From the NCBI GenBank assembly GCA_910578385.1, contig CAJTQV010000009.1, forward strand, positions 8,923 to 72,922: a stretch of DNA of 64,000 nucleotides, written 5' to 3'. The notes beneath the pieces are model-generated. The model was given only the letters and a program-made list of their open reading frames with translations, made no database searches and was not told the origin of the DNA. The stretch's first letter is position 1, and every line of letters begins with the position of its first letter. The DNA comes from an uncultured Muribaculaceae bacterium (lineage in GTDB: Bacteria > Bacteroidota > Bacteroidia > Bacteroidales > Muribaculaceae). Made by a program: the position numbers and the translations under genes. Of the stretch, positions 1 through 8,130 are shown piece after piece.

Positions 1-1
1 C

Positions 2-208
2 GGAATAGAGAACGTGGCCACAGCATCAGGTTTCCGTTCCGACTTCGGCAAGACCTACGGTGTGGAACTTGCCGATGGTCCTCTCAAGGGCCTTTATGCA
101 CGTGCTCTTGTAGTTATTGACGAGAATGGCAAGGTGCTCGGCACCTCACTCAGCCGTCAGATTACGGAAGAACCTGACTACGAGTTCGTCAAAAGCCTGT
201 TGAAGTAA
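2..208 (+). CDS. tpx: Thiol peroxidase Tpx, C-terminal part (cut by window edge)
   Basis: The reading frame is open from the first bases and ends at 208, so only about 68 C-terminal residues of a protein of roughly 165 residues are present. They match the end of atypical 2-Cys peroxiredoxin Tpx: the SGFRSDFGKTYGV stretch, then DGPLKGLYARALVVID and the ITEEPDY tail. Tpx reduces hydroperoxides with electrons from thioredoxin in the cytoplasm or periplasm. The peroxidatic and resolving cysteines lie upstream of the window, so catalytic competence cannot be judged. The SDR gene starts 11 bp downstream and is probably co-transcribed. Confidence 0.9.
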   Translation, partial: GIENVATASGFRSDFGKTYGVELADGPLKGLYARALVVIDENGKVLGTSLSRQITEEPDYEFVKSLLK

Positions 209-219
209 GCATTCCGGTC

Positions 220-1035
220 ATGAAAAGGGTGCTTATAATGGGTGCATCCTCAGGCATCGGCCTGAGGGTGGCCGAGGCTTTTGCCTCACGCGGAATAAAG
301 GTCGGTATGGCCGCGCGCCATACGGAGACCATGCGCGAACTGAAAAAGAAATATCCCGACAATGTGGAATACATGTCGATAGATGTCACTCATGCCGATG
401 CTCCCGACAAGATGCAGAATCTGATTGACAAGATGGGAGGCATGGACATTTACTTCCATGTGTCGGGCATCGGATATGAGAATCTCAAGCTTGATCCGCA
501 GCGGGAGGTTGACATCATATCGACCAATGCCGGTGGTTTTGTCAGAATGATATGCACAGCCTACCGTTACTTCCGCGACAACCACCGCAAGGGTCATATC
601 GCCGCTGTAACCAGCGTGGCGGGAACCAACGGTATAGGTCGGCTTTCGGCATATTCTGCCTCAAAGAAGTGCGCACAGACATATCTCGTTGCACTTGAGC
701 AGCTCGCAAACGCCGAGAAGGCCGATGTGACTTTCACCGACATCCGTCCGGGGTGGGTAAAGACTCCGCTTCTTGTGCCCGGTCTTAAATATCCTATGGA
801 GATGACACTCGACTATGCGGTACCTCTGATTATCAAGGCTATCGTGCGTCGCCCGAGGGTAGCTGTAATCGACTGGCGGTGGAACATCGTTGTCGGACTC
901 TGGCGGATGATTCCCAATTTCATCTGGACAAGGGTTAACATGGAGATATCCAGCCCCGACAAATCTCTGCCGGCTCCCGGCACGAAACCATTCCCGTCCG
1001 CTGCCAAAGAGGAGAAGGAAGCACGGCAGGTATAG
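220..1035 (+). CDS. Short-chain dehydrogenase/reductase (SDR family)
   Basis: A 271-residue classical SDR. The NAD(P)-binding glycine motif GASSGIG is at residues 8-14. The catalytic set is visible as Ser132, Tyr145 and Lys149 in the YxxxK motif (AYSASKK). The TNAG stretch near 102-105 and the RPGWVKTPL loop after the active site also fit the family. The C-terminal 60 residues form a basic, aromatic-rich extension with a possible membrane-contacting segment (WRWNIVVGLWRMIPNFIW), as seen in SDRs that work on lipids; this is inference. Substrate is unknown. It lies 11 bp after tpx and ends at a strong hairpin at 1073. Confidence 0.9.
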   Translation: MKRVLIMGASSGIGLRVAEAFASRGIKVGMAARHTETMRELKKKYPDNVEYMSIDVTHADAPDKMQNLIDKMGGMDIYFHVSGIGYENLKLDPQREVDIISTNAGGFVRMICTAYRYFRDNHRKGHIAAVTSVAGTNGIGRLSAYSASKKCAQTYLVALEQLANAEKADVTFTDIRPGWVKTPLLVPGLKYPMEMTLDYAVPLIIKAIVRRPRVAVIDWRWNIVVGLWRMIPNFIWTRVNMEISSPDKSLPAPGTKPFPSAAKEEKEARQV

Positions 1036-1072
1036 ATGATATATGCACAAGTCAATGTGCTGTAAAATAAGT

Positions 1073-1110
1073 AAAAGTGGGATTTTGCCATTGTGCAAAG
1101 TCCCACTTTT
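1073..1110. terminator. Bidirectional intrinsic terminator
   Basis: A 16-bp stem with one T-G wobble (arm 1073-1088, loop CATTGT, arm 1095-1110). It begins with AAAA and ends with TTTT, so it can act on both strands. It separates the rightward SDR gene from the leftward lipoprotein gene that ends at 1130. Confidence 0.85.
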
Positions 1111-1129
1111 ATAATTGTTAACTCAGGGG

Positions 1130-1648
1130 TTACTTTCCGTTCTGAATCATCGAAGTGATTTTTTCAAGCACTTCCATGGCGGTTCCTGTAGACTTCGGAG
1201 TCTTGTCGAAGTCGATCCTTATCTTCGATTCGTTTTTATCGAATGTCAGCGTATAGAATGTGCTGTCGGTAGAGATCGTGACGGGCTTCCCCTTTGAGTC
1301 GGCAGAAACATACACTCCGCTGTCATTCTTTTCGAACGGACGCTCAAGAACCACTTTGTAGTCTATTTTTGCACGGTTTCCGTTCTCATATACGTAGAGT
1401 GCAGACTGTTCCGGGCTGAGGGCGATAAGCATACGTCCGTCGAACTTGCCGGAACGTGCTGAAGGTCCGGTGATATCATATGCAGTGGCATCATACTGGC
1501 CGCTTGCCACCGGCTGAGATTCGTCAAAAGCTGCGGTGTCGGTCACTGTGCTGTCGGAAGTTGCGGTTTCGCCACCTTTGCTTCCGCAGGATGTCGTGCA
1601 TGTCAGGGCGAGTGCGGTCAATGCCGCAAACAGAATTTTCTTTCTCAT
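1130..1648 (-). CDS. Small lipoprotein of unknown function
   Basis: 172 residues. A lipoprotein signal peptide is clear: MRKK, a hydrophobic stretch, then TTSC with the lipidated Cys at residue 21. After a Ser/Thr/Asp-rich linker (22-45) the mature part looks like a small beta-sheet domain (residues 60-150, alternating hydrophobic strands such as RMLIALSPEQSALYVYENG). It resembles the lipoproteins with copper-resistance NlpE-like barrel folds that are common in Bacteroidales, but this is only a fold-level guess. It is the downstream neighbour of the AlbA_2 protein (17 bp between them) and may share its transcript. Confidence 0.8.
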   Translation of the reverse strand: MRKKILFAALTALALTCTTSCGSKGGETATSDSTVTDTAAFDESQPVASGQYDATAYDITGPSARSGKFDGRMLIALSPEQSALYVYENGNRAKIDYKVVLERPFEKNDSGVYVSADSKGKPVTISTDSTFYTLTFDKNESKIRIDFDKTPKSTGTAMEVLEKITSMIQNGK

Positions 1649-1665
1649 TGCTGTCGTTTTATCGG

Positions 1666-4125
1666 TTAACGTTTATATTTCATTATTTCCTCAACCATTC
1701 CCGGTGTGATAACAACCGTGCGCCCGCTTTGTCTCACATACGAATCCTCAATTCCTACCGGGCGGTCCTTCTTGTCAGCCGACAGACGGATTATCTTCCT
1801 CTGGTACGGACTTACCTTAATCCTGAGAATTGTGCGTCCCTCGGCATTTGTTTCGGGGAATGTGTCTATATGTGTATTTGCAATCTCCGAAGGGTCTTTT
1901 GAGCCATCCACCTCTGCAAAAGCGCGGGTGAGTATACGTTGTATGTACAGACGGTAGTGGTCAATGTCGCGTGTCGAGATATATCGCCGTGCATGCAGCT
2001 CTCGCATATCATCTTCAAGCCCTGCGGCGTATCCTTCGTCGTTTACACCAATCAGCAGGTCTCCGCCTGAACGGGAGTTCAGGAAGCCGCATACGGCCTT
2101 GATGATAGCCCATTTCTGGAGTTCCGGATCCACGATGTCCTGCGGCGATTTGCGCTGGTTGTAGGGAGGAAACACCGCCGAGGACTTGAATTCCTGGGTT
2201 ATGCTCTCCACGCCGTAGTAGGTGCGGTCGTTGAGAATTGAGACATATTCATCCTCAACATTCAGCATTCTCGCTATCGATTGCTTGATGTTGTTGAGCT
2301 CAGACTCGTCGATGATGTCAATCAGATTGTTTGATGCGGTGACCAGAGCCTCGACCTTGTCATGAACATTGGTATGAGTGTTCGAGGCGAGCAGGGGAGA
2401 GGACTTGATTACGTTCCTCTTTTTGTAACGGGTCAGAGTCCCGACCATCTTCTCGCGCACTCGGGCTTCTTCGCTGTCCTCAAGAATCTTGGGCACAGAG
2501 AGCGGCTTGATATCCCCGTTTGATGCAAACTGCACAAGCTCGTAAAGGTAGCTGTTTTCGTACTCTATGTATGCAAGTTCCTCTTTCCGCCCGGTCATCT
2601 TGCATATCATCGCGGCGGCCGTGTTGTATTCAAGGCGTGCGAGACATGACACCTTGCCGCAATTGCCTATCCTGTAAATGACAGGAACGAGCAGGGAGCA
2701 CTCATCGGCTTCTGCAGGCTCAAATTCGCCTGTGCAACCCTCGCCGAAATCCTCGGCTTCCGCGCGCGAGTGTTCCAGGAACTTGTCGAGCATTACGTCG
2801 TCGGCCTCATCGGCTGTGAATGTGGCTCCGTCATAATCCGTGCCGAAGAGATCGTAAGGTTCTCCATACATGTTGAATTCATCCTTGTACATATCCGGAG
2901 CATCCTTGTAAGTCTTGAGCACAATAGGAATCTTCTCGCTGATAGATTGATAGAACAGTTCTTTCTCTTCGTCGTCAAGCTGCTCTATCTTCGATTTGTC
3001 AATTCCGACATGCATGCCATCCTCGGTGAGCCATTCCGTGCCGTTGGGGTAGTAACTCATGAAGATGGCGAGACGTTCTTCCGAAGGACATCCGCACGCA
3101 TATTTGCGGTAGAAATCCTCGAACGCGTCATATATCTCGAACATATATGATTCGCGGTTCGAACGGTAGACCATGATAATGTCACCGACATTGAGTTTTT
3201 CTTTAACAGCCGTCATCTTCGGACGGCGCGGGGGCATCTCAAGCAGAATCTTTCCGGCGAGTTTCTGATGTCGCGGGTCAATTGTCTCAGCCTCCATTCT
3301 CCAGCCGAATTTCGAGGTGATTCTGACCGGGAACGGGTCATCGAATCCGTATGCCTCGCGGGTGGCTACCGGGGCTGATTTGTATTGCTCCTGTTTCTTG
3401 AGAAGACGGAGTGTGGTGTTGTACAGTTTAGAGAAGTCGGCGGTATATTCAAAATTCTCTTTAGCTGTCAGCACGCGCATCAGCGACGGCAATTCATAGA
3501 GCACCTCGTATTTGTCCTGCACGTATTTGGCGCGGTTTGTAATCGACAGGTCAAGTATTCCTGTGGGAGGAATCACCAGAAGCCCGTTGTTCTCCAAATA
3601 ATGGTAAGGATCTGCAGGGGCAGCCTCGGCAAACCTCATGCCCTTGATTCTGAACATGAGCAGCAGCTCATTTATGCGTTCGTTGGAAATGTCATTCCAT
3701 GTGATGCCGATGTTTACCAGGCGGCGGCGTCTGAGGCAGTTTACGATTATATTGTAAAGACTTGAAAGTGTGTCGAAATCAAGATTTATATCTGACTTGG
3801 CGAGAAGAGTTGTGAGAGTGAGTATAGTTGAGTAAGGAGTCTTGCCGGCTTTATGCGAGGCGAGTATATGTGCGCACATCAGTCTTATGGAAAGCGAGAT
3901 TTCATACTCATGCTCTACACGTTTGTAAAACGGTGTGTCCTTAATTCTTGAGCCGATGTCATCAATTAGCTGACGCATACATTCAAGAGTCGAGTCGTAA
4001 TCATGATTGTCCTCATCCTGTGAATACTCATAATGGTTAAGGTAAACGATTAGGTTTTCAAAATTGTCAAGAATGTAATCTTTCCTGACTTGCAGCCAGA
4101 ACTGTGGCCGGTTGTAAAAAGCCAT
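1666..4125 (-). CDS. Large protein with C-terminal Schlafen/AlbA_2 putative DNA-binding domain
   Basis: 819 residues. The last ~180 residues carry an AlbA_2 (Schlafen AAA_4-type) domain: ESITQEFKSS at about 640-649, then the typical core FLNSRSGGDLLIGVNDEG at about 681-698, ending in a small basic C-terminus. AlbA_2 domains are found in nucleic-acid-binding and Schlafen-like proteins. The N-terminal 630 residues have no domain I recognise. They contain helical segments (1-130), a GWRME..IDPRHQ region near 275-285 and a long acidic stretch (about 420-480, rich in Asp and Glu). Such proteins are widespread in Bacteroidales and are sometimes called ATP-binding, but no P-loop is visible. Function is unknown. 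Confidence 0.8.
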   Translation of the reverse strand: MAFYNRPQFWLQVRKDYILDNFENLIVYLNHYEYSQDEDNHDYDSTLECMRQLIDDIGSRIKDTPFYKRVEHEYEISLSIRLMCAHILASHKAGKTPYSTILTLTTLLAKSDINLDFDTLSSLYNIIVNCLRRRRLVNIGITWNDISNERINELLLMFRIKGMRFAEAAPADPYHYLENNGLLVIPPTGILDLSITNRAKYVQDKYEVLYELPSLMRVLTAKENFEYTADFSKLYNTTLRLLKKQEQYKSAPVATREAYGFDDPFPVRITSKFGWRMEAETIDPRHQKLAGKILLEMPPRRPKMTAVKEKLNVGDIIMVYRSNRESYMFEIYDAFEDFYRKYACGCPSEERLAIFMSYYPNGTEWLTEDGMHVGIDKSKIEQLDDEEKELFYQSISEKIPIVLKTYKDAPDMYKDEFNMYGEPYDLFGTDYDGATFTADEADDVMLDKFLEHSRAEAEDFGEGCTGEFEPAEADECSLLVPVIYRIGNCGKVSCLARLEYNTAAAMICKMTGRKEELAYIEYENSYLYELVQFASNGDIKPLSVPKILEDSEEARVREKMVGTLTRYKKRNVIKSSPLLASNTHTNVHDKVEALVTASNNLIDIIDESELNNIKQSIARMLNVEDEYVSILNDRTYYGVESITQEFKSSAVFPPYNQRKSPQDIVDPELQKWAIIKAVCGFLNSRSGGDLLIGVNDEGYAAGLEDDMRELHARRYISTRDIDHYRLYIQRILTRAFAEVDGSKDPSEIANTHIDTFPETNAEGRTILRIKVSPYQRKIIRLSADKKDRPVGIEDSYVRQSGRTVVITPGMVEEIMKYKR

Positions 4126-4195
4126 AATTTTATAAAATTTTGATAATTAATACTATAACCCGTAGTGCAGACTTGCCTTCCGGATGTATGTCTCA

Positions 4196-4203
4196 CAAAT
4201 ATA
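4196..4203 (-). promoter_or_regulatory. Candidate -7 box for the AlbA_2 gene
   Basis: Read on the minus strand the site is TATATTTG, matching the Bacteroidota -7 element TAnnTTTG. A weak -33 match (TTTC) lies about 20 nt further upstream. Transcription would start near 4189, about 63 nt before the AlbA_2 start codon. Confidence 0.35.
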
Positions 4204-4275
4204 GTAAAAAAATTGTATATGTGAAATAAATTTATACTAAATGTTAAAAATTGTCAGTGACTCTATCACAAAAAG

Positions 4276-4317
4276 TCCGGTTTCTGCAATCTTTCATGTG
4301 TGATTGCAGAAACCGGA
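4276..4317 (-). terminator. Intrinsic terminator of the Crp/Fnr gene
   Basis: A perfect 16-bp stem (4276-4291 with 4302-4317) and a 10-nt loop. On the minus strand it is followed by CTTTTTG, so it fits termination of the leftward regulator gene ending at 4346. Confidence 0.85.
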
Positions 4318-4345
4318 TAATGATGTTCTCAGAAAAGTCGGAGCG

Positions 4346-5047
4346 TCAGCCGAACTTGGAAATCTTCCTTAGCTGTGGCTCGTTGACTATGCGTATTCGC
4401 CGACCGTCGACGAGTATGAGCTTTTCAGATACAAATGTCGTAAGGGTACGGATGGCGTTCGAAGTGGTCATGTTCGACAGATTCGCAAGATCCTCGCGGC
4501 TCATGTAGATTTTAAGCGTCGAACCATCGGCCTCATAACCGTAGTTGTCAGCCAGCAGGAGGAGCGATTCCGCCAGGCGGCCACGGATATGCTTTTGCGT
4601 AAGGTTGATGATTTTGGTGTCGGCACCACCAAGATTACGTGAGAGCTCATGTATGAAGAAGAGTGCAAGATTGTTGTTCTTGCGGATGATCTCCTCTACA
4701 ATCTTCATCGGCACTATACCGATCACAGACGGCTCGAAAGCTGCGGCCGACGATACATATGGCTCGCGTGCGAAATAGGCACGGTAGCCGAAATACTGTA
4801 CCGGACGGTACAGACGGAGTATCTGAACACGGTCGCCGATTCCGCTTTTGAAGAGTTTTACCTTGCCTTCAAGAAGGCAGTAAAGGTTCTCGGGCGTCTC
4901 TGATTCCGCGTAGATTATGTGGTTCTTCTTGTAACGCTCATAATGGAAGTTCTCGGCTATGACACGTTTTTCGTCCTGAGTGAGGGCGTTCCATAACTCG
5001 GCAAGGTCGTCGCCGATGATGCGTTCCAGGGTGCTCTTCTTTATCAT
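4346..5047 (-). CDS. Crp/Fnr-family transcriptional regulator
   Basis: 233 residues with the two-domain layout of the family. A cyclic-nucleotide-binding-like beta roll spans about 25-130 (the GKVKLFKSG turn is at 61-69). A long dimer helix follows at 115-150, then a Crp-type winged helix with the recognition region SREDLANLSNMTTSNAIRTL at 183-202. The four-cysteine iron-sulfur signature of true Fnr is absent; only Cys57 is seen, so this is not an O2-sensing FeS protein of the E. coli kind. It may bind haem, a nucleotide or nothing. It stands alone, with its own terminator and a 240-nt AT-rich upstream region. Confidence 0.9.
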   Translation of the reverse strand: MIKKSTLERIIGDDLAELWNALTQDEKRVIAENFHYERYKKNHIIYAESETPENLYCLLEGKVKLFKSGIGDRVQILRLYRPVQYFGYRAYFAREPYVSSAAAFEPSVIGIVPMKIVEEIIRKNNNLALFFIHELSRNLGGADTKIINLTQKHIRGRLAESLLLLADNYGYEADGSTLKIYMSREDLANLSNMTTSNAIRTLTTFVSEKLILVDGRRIRIVNEPQLRKISKFG

Positions 5048-5173
5048 ACAATTGTGTTGGTGATCCTACTCTGAAGATCGGTTATCCAAACCATGGCATT
5101 CTCAATAAGTCCTGTTATTGCACTTTTTTGAGCATTTACTTAGGTTTAAACCGCTCTTGTATGTTTTACAACA

Positions 5174-5181
5174 CAAATTTA
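5174..5181 (-). promoter_or_regulatory. Candidate -7 box for the Crp/Fnr gene
   Basis: On the minus strand it reads TAAATTTG (TAnnTTTG). No clear -33 TTTG at the right spacing. Predicted start of transcription near 5167, giving a leader of about 120 nt. The rest of 5048-5289 is AT-rich with no gene. Confidence 0.4.
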
Positions 5182-5289
5182 CAACATTTTCTTAAAACAT
5201 AAAATTAATTGGCTAAATTTTCCACGCTTTTTTCCTATTCGGGCGTAAATCCCCCTCATTTCGGCACAATCAAAGCTCCGCAAGATGGG

Positions 5290-6231
5290 TTACAGTATGT
5301 TTTTTCTCTTTTTCTTACCGTTTTCGGTTGTCGGCACATTCTGATGCAGGATTTCTTTGGGTACCCATGCTTTAGGTAAACATTCCTTGCATCTTGATAT
5401 AATTTTTGTATCTGAGGCCCGGTCTTCACCATCTTCGATAATCATAATGACCCGCTCGCCCCATTTGTTGTCGGGAACGGACGTTATGAGAACCGGCACG
5501 CCGAAGGTCGCTTCGAGAATCTCCTCTGCTTGCTCAGGGTGAATTTTAATTCCTCCGGATATGATTACGTTGTCGTAACGTCCGGTCACGACAAATTCCC
5601 GTTGGCCAATTATTCTTACGATGTCGTTTGTGACAATCTTCTGCCAGCCTTCCATTTCGATTACAAGACGCGATTCGCCGTCAACCCCGGTTGAAATGCC
5701 GTCGAGCACTCGGAATGGAGAGGGAGGGTCGGTGACTCGGCGCAGAGCTATGTGCGATGCCGTCTCGGTCATGCCGTAGGTTTCCCAAGCGTTGAGTCCC
5801 GATTCTTCTATGCGACGGCGGAGTGCTGCGGGTATGGCTGAGCCTCCGATAATGATAGCCCGGATTTCAGGCATCATGTCCATGTGCGACAGAATGTACT
5901 CCATCTGTGAGGGTACAACTGCAAGCAAATCTATAGCATCTTGTCCCGCTTGCATCAGCGGGCGGTTTGACGGCGTTTCCCATGTGAGCCGAGCACCGGT
6001 CTCCTCTGCTCTTACGGCCATCATCTTGCCCCCTATGAAGTCGGGTGATATGCAGGAATGAAGATGTGAAAACCGGTCAAGACCGAAATGTCTTACGGTG
6101 CGCAAGGCACTCTTCGACATCTCGGTCTTGGGTAACAATATGGATTTAGGTGTGCCGGTCGAACCTGATGTCCTGCATTGCACGTCTGTTCCGGTGTCAC
6201 GCCACTGCTTCAGGAATTCTTCGTAGGTCAT
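5290..6231 (-). CDS. menE: O-succinylbenzoate-CoA ligase MenE
   Basis: 313 residues, an ANL-superfamily adenylating enzyme of the short form found in Bacteroidota. It activates o-succinylbenzoate with ATP and CoA in menaquinone synthesis. Motifs: the AMP-phosphate loop TSGSTGTPK at 21-29, TYGMTE at 151-156, the hinge GRYD at 217-220, SGGIKI at 225-230, and the catalytic Lys306 in TENGK near the C-terminus. The N-terminal subdomain of larger acyl-CoA ligases is missing, as is normal for this lineage. Its start overlaps the end of menC by 4 nt, so it is the last gene of the men operon. No terminator hairpin is obvious downstream. Confidence 0.92.
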   Translation of the reverse strand: MTYEEFLKQWRDTGTDVQCRTSGSTGTPKSILLPKTEMSKSALRTVRHFGLDRFSHLHSCISPDFIGGKMMAVRAEETGARLTWETPSNRPLMQAGQDAIDLLAVVPSQMEYILSHMDMMPEIRAIIIGGSAIPAALRRRIEESGLNAWETYGMTETASHIALRRVTDPPSPFRVLDGISTGVDGESRLVIEMEGWQKIVTNDIVRIIGQREFVVTGRYDNVIISGGIKIHPEQAEEILEATFGVPVLITSVPDNKWGERVIMIIEDGEDRASDTKIISRCKECLPKAWVPKEILHQNVPTTENGKKKRKNIL

Positions 6232-7286
6232 TCTCTCCAGTCAAGAGCGGCGAGTTGCCGACGGTCAAGGCTTTCCGCTGTATTATATCTGAGCTTGTCT
6301 CCGTCAAGATAGAGCGGAGACGTGAAGTTATTGGTGAATACCCCTCCTGTCCCGAGTCCTTGGGGGATTGAGGTGTGAAGTGTGGCCACCCATTGCGCAA
6401 GGGCGTTCAGACCGATATTCGATTCGAGCGATGAAGTCACCCACCAGCCGATATTTCTTTCCTCGGCAAGATCAATCCATTCCTGCGCTCCTGAGTATCC
6501 GCCTATGAGTGTCGGTTTTAGGACGATATAGGCGGGTTTAATCTCATCGAGCGTGCGGGCTTTCTCCTCGCGAGTGAATTTGCCTATCAGTTCCTCGTCG
6601 AGAGCTATCGGTAGCGGCGACACGTCGCAAAGGAACCGCATCAGCATCGGGTTCCCGGCTTTGATCGGTTGCTCTATTGAATGTACGTCGAGGTCGGCGA
6701 GGCGTTTCAGTCTCGGTATGGCATTGTCCATGTCGAAGCCTCCGTTGGCATCGACGCGGATTTCAATCCGGTCGCGGCTGTAACGGTCTCGGATATATTG
6801 GATCATATCGACCTCCTTGCGCCAGTCTATAGCTCCGATTTTCAGTTTTATGCAGCGGAATCCTGAGGCAAGTTTCTGCTCTATGCGCTCGATCATCTTG
6901 TCGTAGTCTCCCATCCACACGAGACCGTTGATTTCTATCGAGCTCTCGCCATGCACGAATGGAGACTCGAAGTACACGCCTTGGCATCCGCCGGTGTAGT
7001 CGCGTATGGCCTGCTCAAGTCCGAATTGAAGCGACGGGAACTTCAACAGGTCTGTCTGAAGACCGAGACGTATGTTCGCCTGAAGTTCCATCAGCTTGAA
7101 GAAGAAACGGTCGTCTGCCTCGGGGGAGAGCCCGGGGAAGATTCCGGCTTCACCGATACCGAATCTGTCAGGTTCCGACTCGTCGAAGATTCGCAATATA
7201 CATGTAATCTTCTCGGTCATGACACCGCGCGATGTACCGCCCGGCTCGTTGAACTTAAGCACGTATGGTGCGAACTGTAACCTCAT
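6228..7286 (-). CDS. menC: o-Succinylbenzoate synthase MenC
   Basis: 352 residues with the start chosen at 7286 (MRLQFAPYVL). The open frame extends further upstream into menB, but this ATG lies 1 nt after the menB stop. Enolase superfamily: it dehydrates SHCHC to o-succinylbenzoate. Metal ligands are Asp179 (VDANG), Glu205 (SIEQP) and Asp230 (ALDEE). The catalytic lysines are in KLKIG (147 and 149) and VLKPT (257). All expected active-site residues are present. The gene is translationally packed between menB and menE. Confidence 0.93.
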   Translation of the reverse strand: MRLQFAPYVLKFNEPGGTSRGVMTEKITCILRIFDESEPDRFGIGEAGIFPGLSPEADDRFFFKLMELQANIRLGLQTDLLKFPSLQFGLEQAIRDYTGGCQGVYFESPFVHGESSIEINGLVWMGDYDKMIERIEQKLASGFRCIKLKIGAIDWRKEVDMIQYIRDRYSRDRIEIRVDANGGFDMDNAIPRLKRLADLDVHSIEQPIKAGNPMLMRFLCDVSPLPIALDEELIGKFTREEKARTLDEIKPAYIVLKPTLIGGYSGAQEWIDLAEERNIGWWVTSSLESNIGLNALAQWVATLHTSIPQGLGTGGVFTNNFTSPLYLDGDKLRYNTAESLDRRQLAALDWRE

Positions 7287-7287
7287 C

Positions 7288-8103
7288 TCAGGGGAATTTG
7301 GGGAATTTGTCGAAATCGGGGTCGCGTTTCTCAAGGAATGCGTTCTTGCCTTCCTGAGCCTCGTCGAGCATGTAATACAGAAGAGTGGCATCACCGGCAA
7401 ACTGCATCAGACCATGCTGTCCGTCAAGTTCGGCATTTAGCGCGCGCTTGATCATGCGGATAGCCAGCGGAGAGCGTTTCATTATGGTGCGGCACCATTC
7501 CACTGTGGTCTCCTCCAGTTTGTCGAAAGGAACAACGGCGTTGACCATTCCCATCTCAAGAGCCTCGGCGGCAGTGTATTGCTTGCAGAGGAACCATATC
7601 TCGCGGGCTTTCTTCTGACCTACGCAACGGGCGAGATAGCTCGCGCCGAAGCCTCCGTCAAAGCTGCCTACCTTAGGACCGGTTTGGCCGAATCGTGCAT
7701 TCTCCGAAGCAATCGAAAGGTCGCATATCACCTGAAGCACGTTGCCACCTCCGATGGAATAGCCGTTGACCATGGCGATGACGGGCTTCGGAATGGAACG
7801 TATCATCTGGTGAAGGTCAAGAACGTTCAGACGGGGCACTCCGTCCTCGCCGACATATCCTCCTTCACCCTTCACGTTCTGGTCACCGCCGCTGCAGAAT
7901 GCCTTGTCTCCTGCGCCGGTCAGGATAATCACGCGTATGTCCTGACTCTCGCGGCAAATATGGAAAGCATCGAGCATCTCCATATTGGTTTTCGGACGGA
8001 ACGCATTGTAGACCTTTGGCCTGTTTATCGTTATCTTGGCTATGCCATCCATCTTCTCGAAGAGGATGTCTTCATACTCCTTTATGGTTTTCCAGTCAAA
8101 CAT
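7288..8103 (-). CDS. menB: 1,4-Dihydroxy-2-naphthoyl-CoA synthase MenB
   Basis: 271 residues, crotonase fold. It closes the second ring of the naphthoquinone from o-succinylbenzoyl-CoA. The SGGDQ oxyanion element is at 71-75, the flexible VKGEGGYVG loop at 77-85 and the GYSIGGGN active-site turn at 114-121. The KVGSFDGGFG segment (144-153) carries the conserved Asp149 of MenB, which distinguishes it from fatty-acid enoyl-CoA hydratases. Length fits the family exactly. It lies 27 bp after menD. Confidence 0.95.
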   Translation of the reverse strand: MFDWKTIKEYEDILFEKMDGIAKITINRPKVYNAFRPKTNMEMLDAFHICRESQDIRVIILTGAGDKAFCSGGDQNVKGEGGYVGEDGVPRLNVLDLHQMIRSIPKPVIAMVNGYSIGGGNVLQVICDLSIASENARFGQTGPKVGSFDGGFGASYLARCVGQKKAREIWFLCKQYTAAEALEMGMVNAVVPFDKLEETTVEWCRTIMKRSPLAIRMIKRALNAELDGQHGLMQFAGDATLLYYMLDEAQEGKNAFLEKRDPDFDKFPKFP

Positions 8104-8130
8104 GGTGTACTGTATTTTGTGTTATTATAT

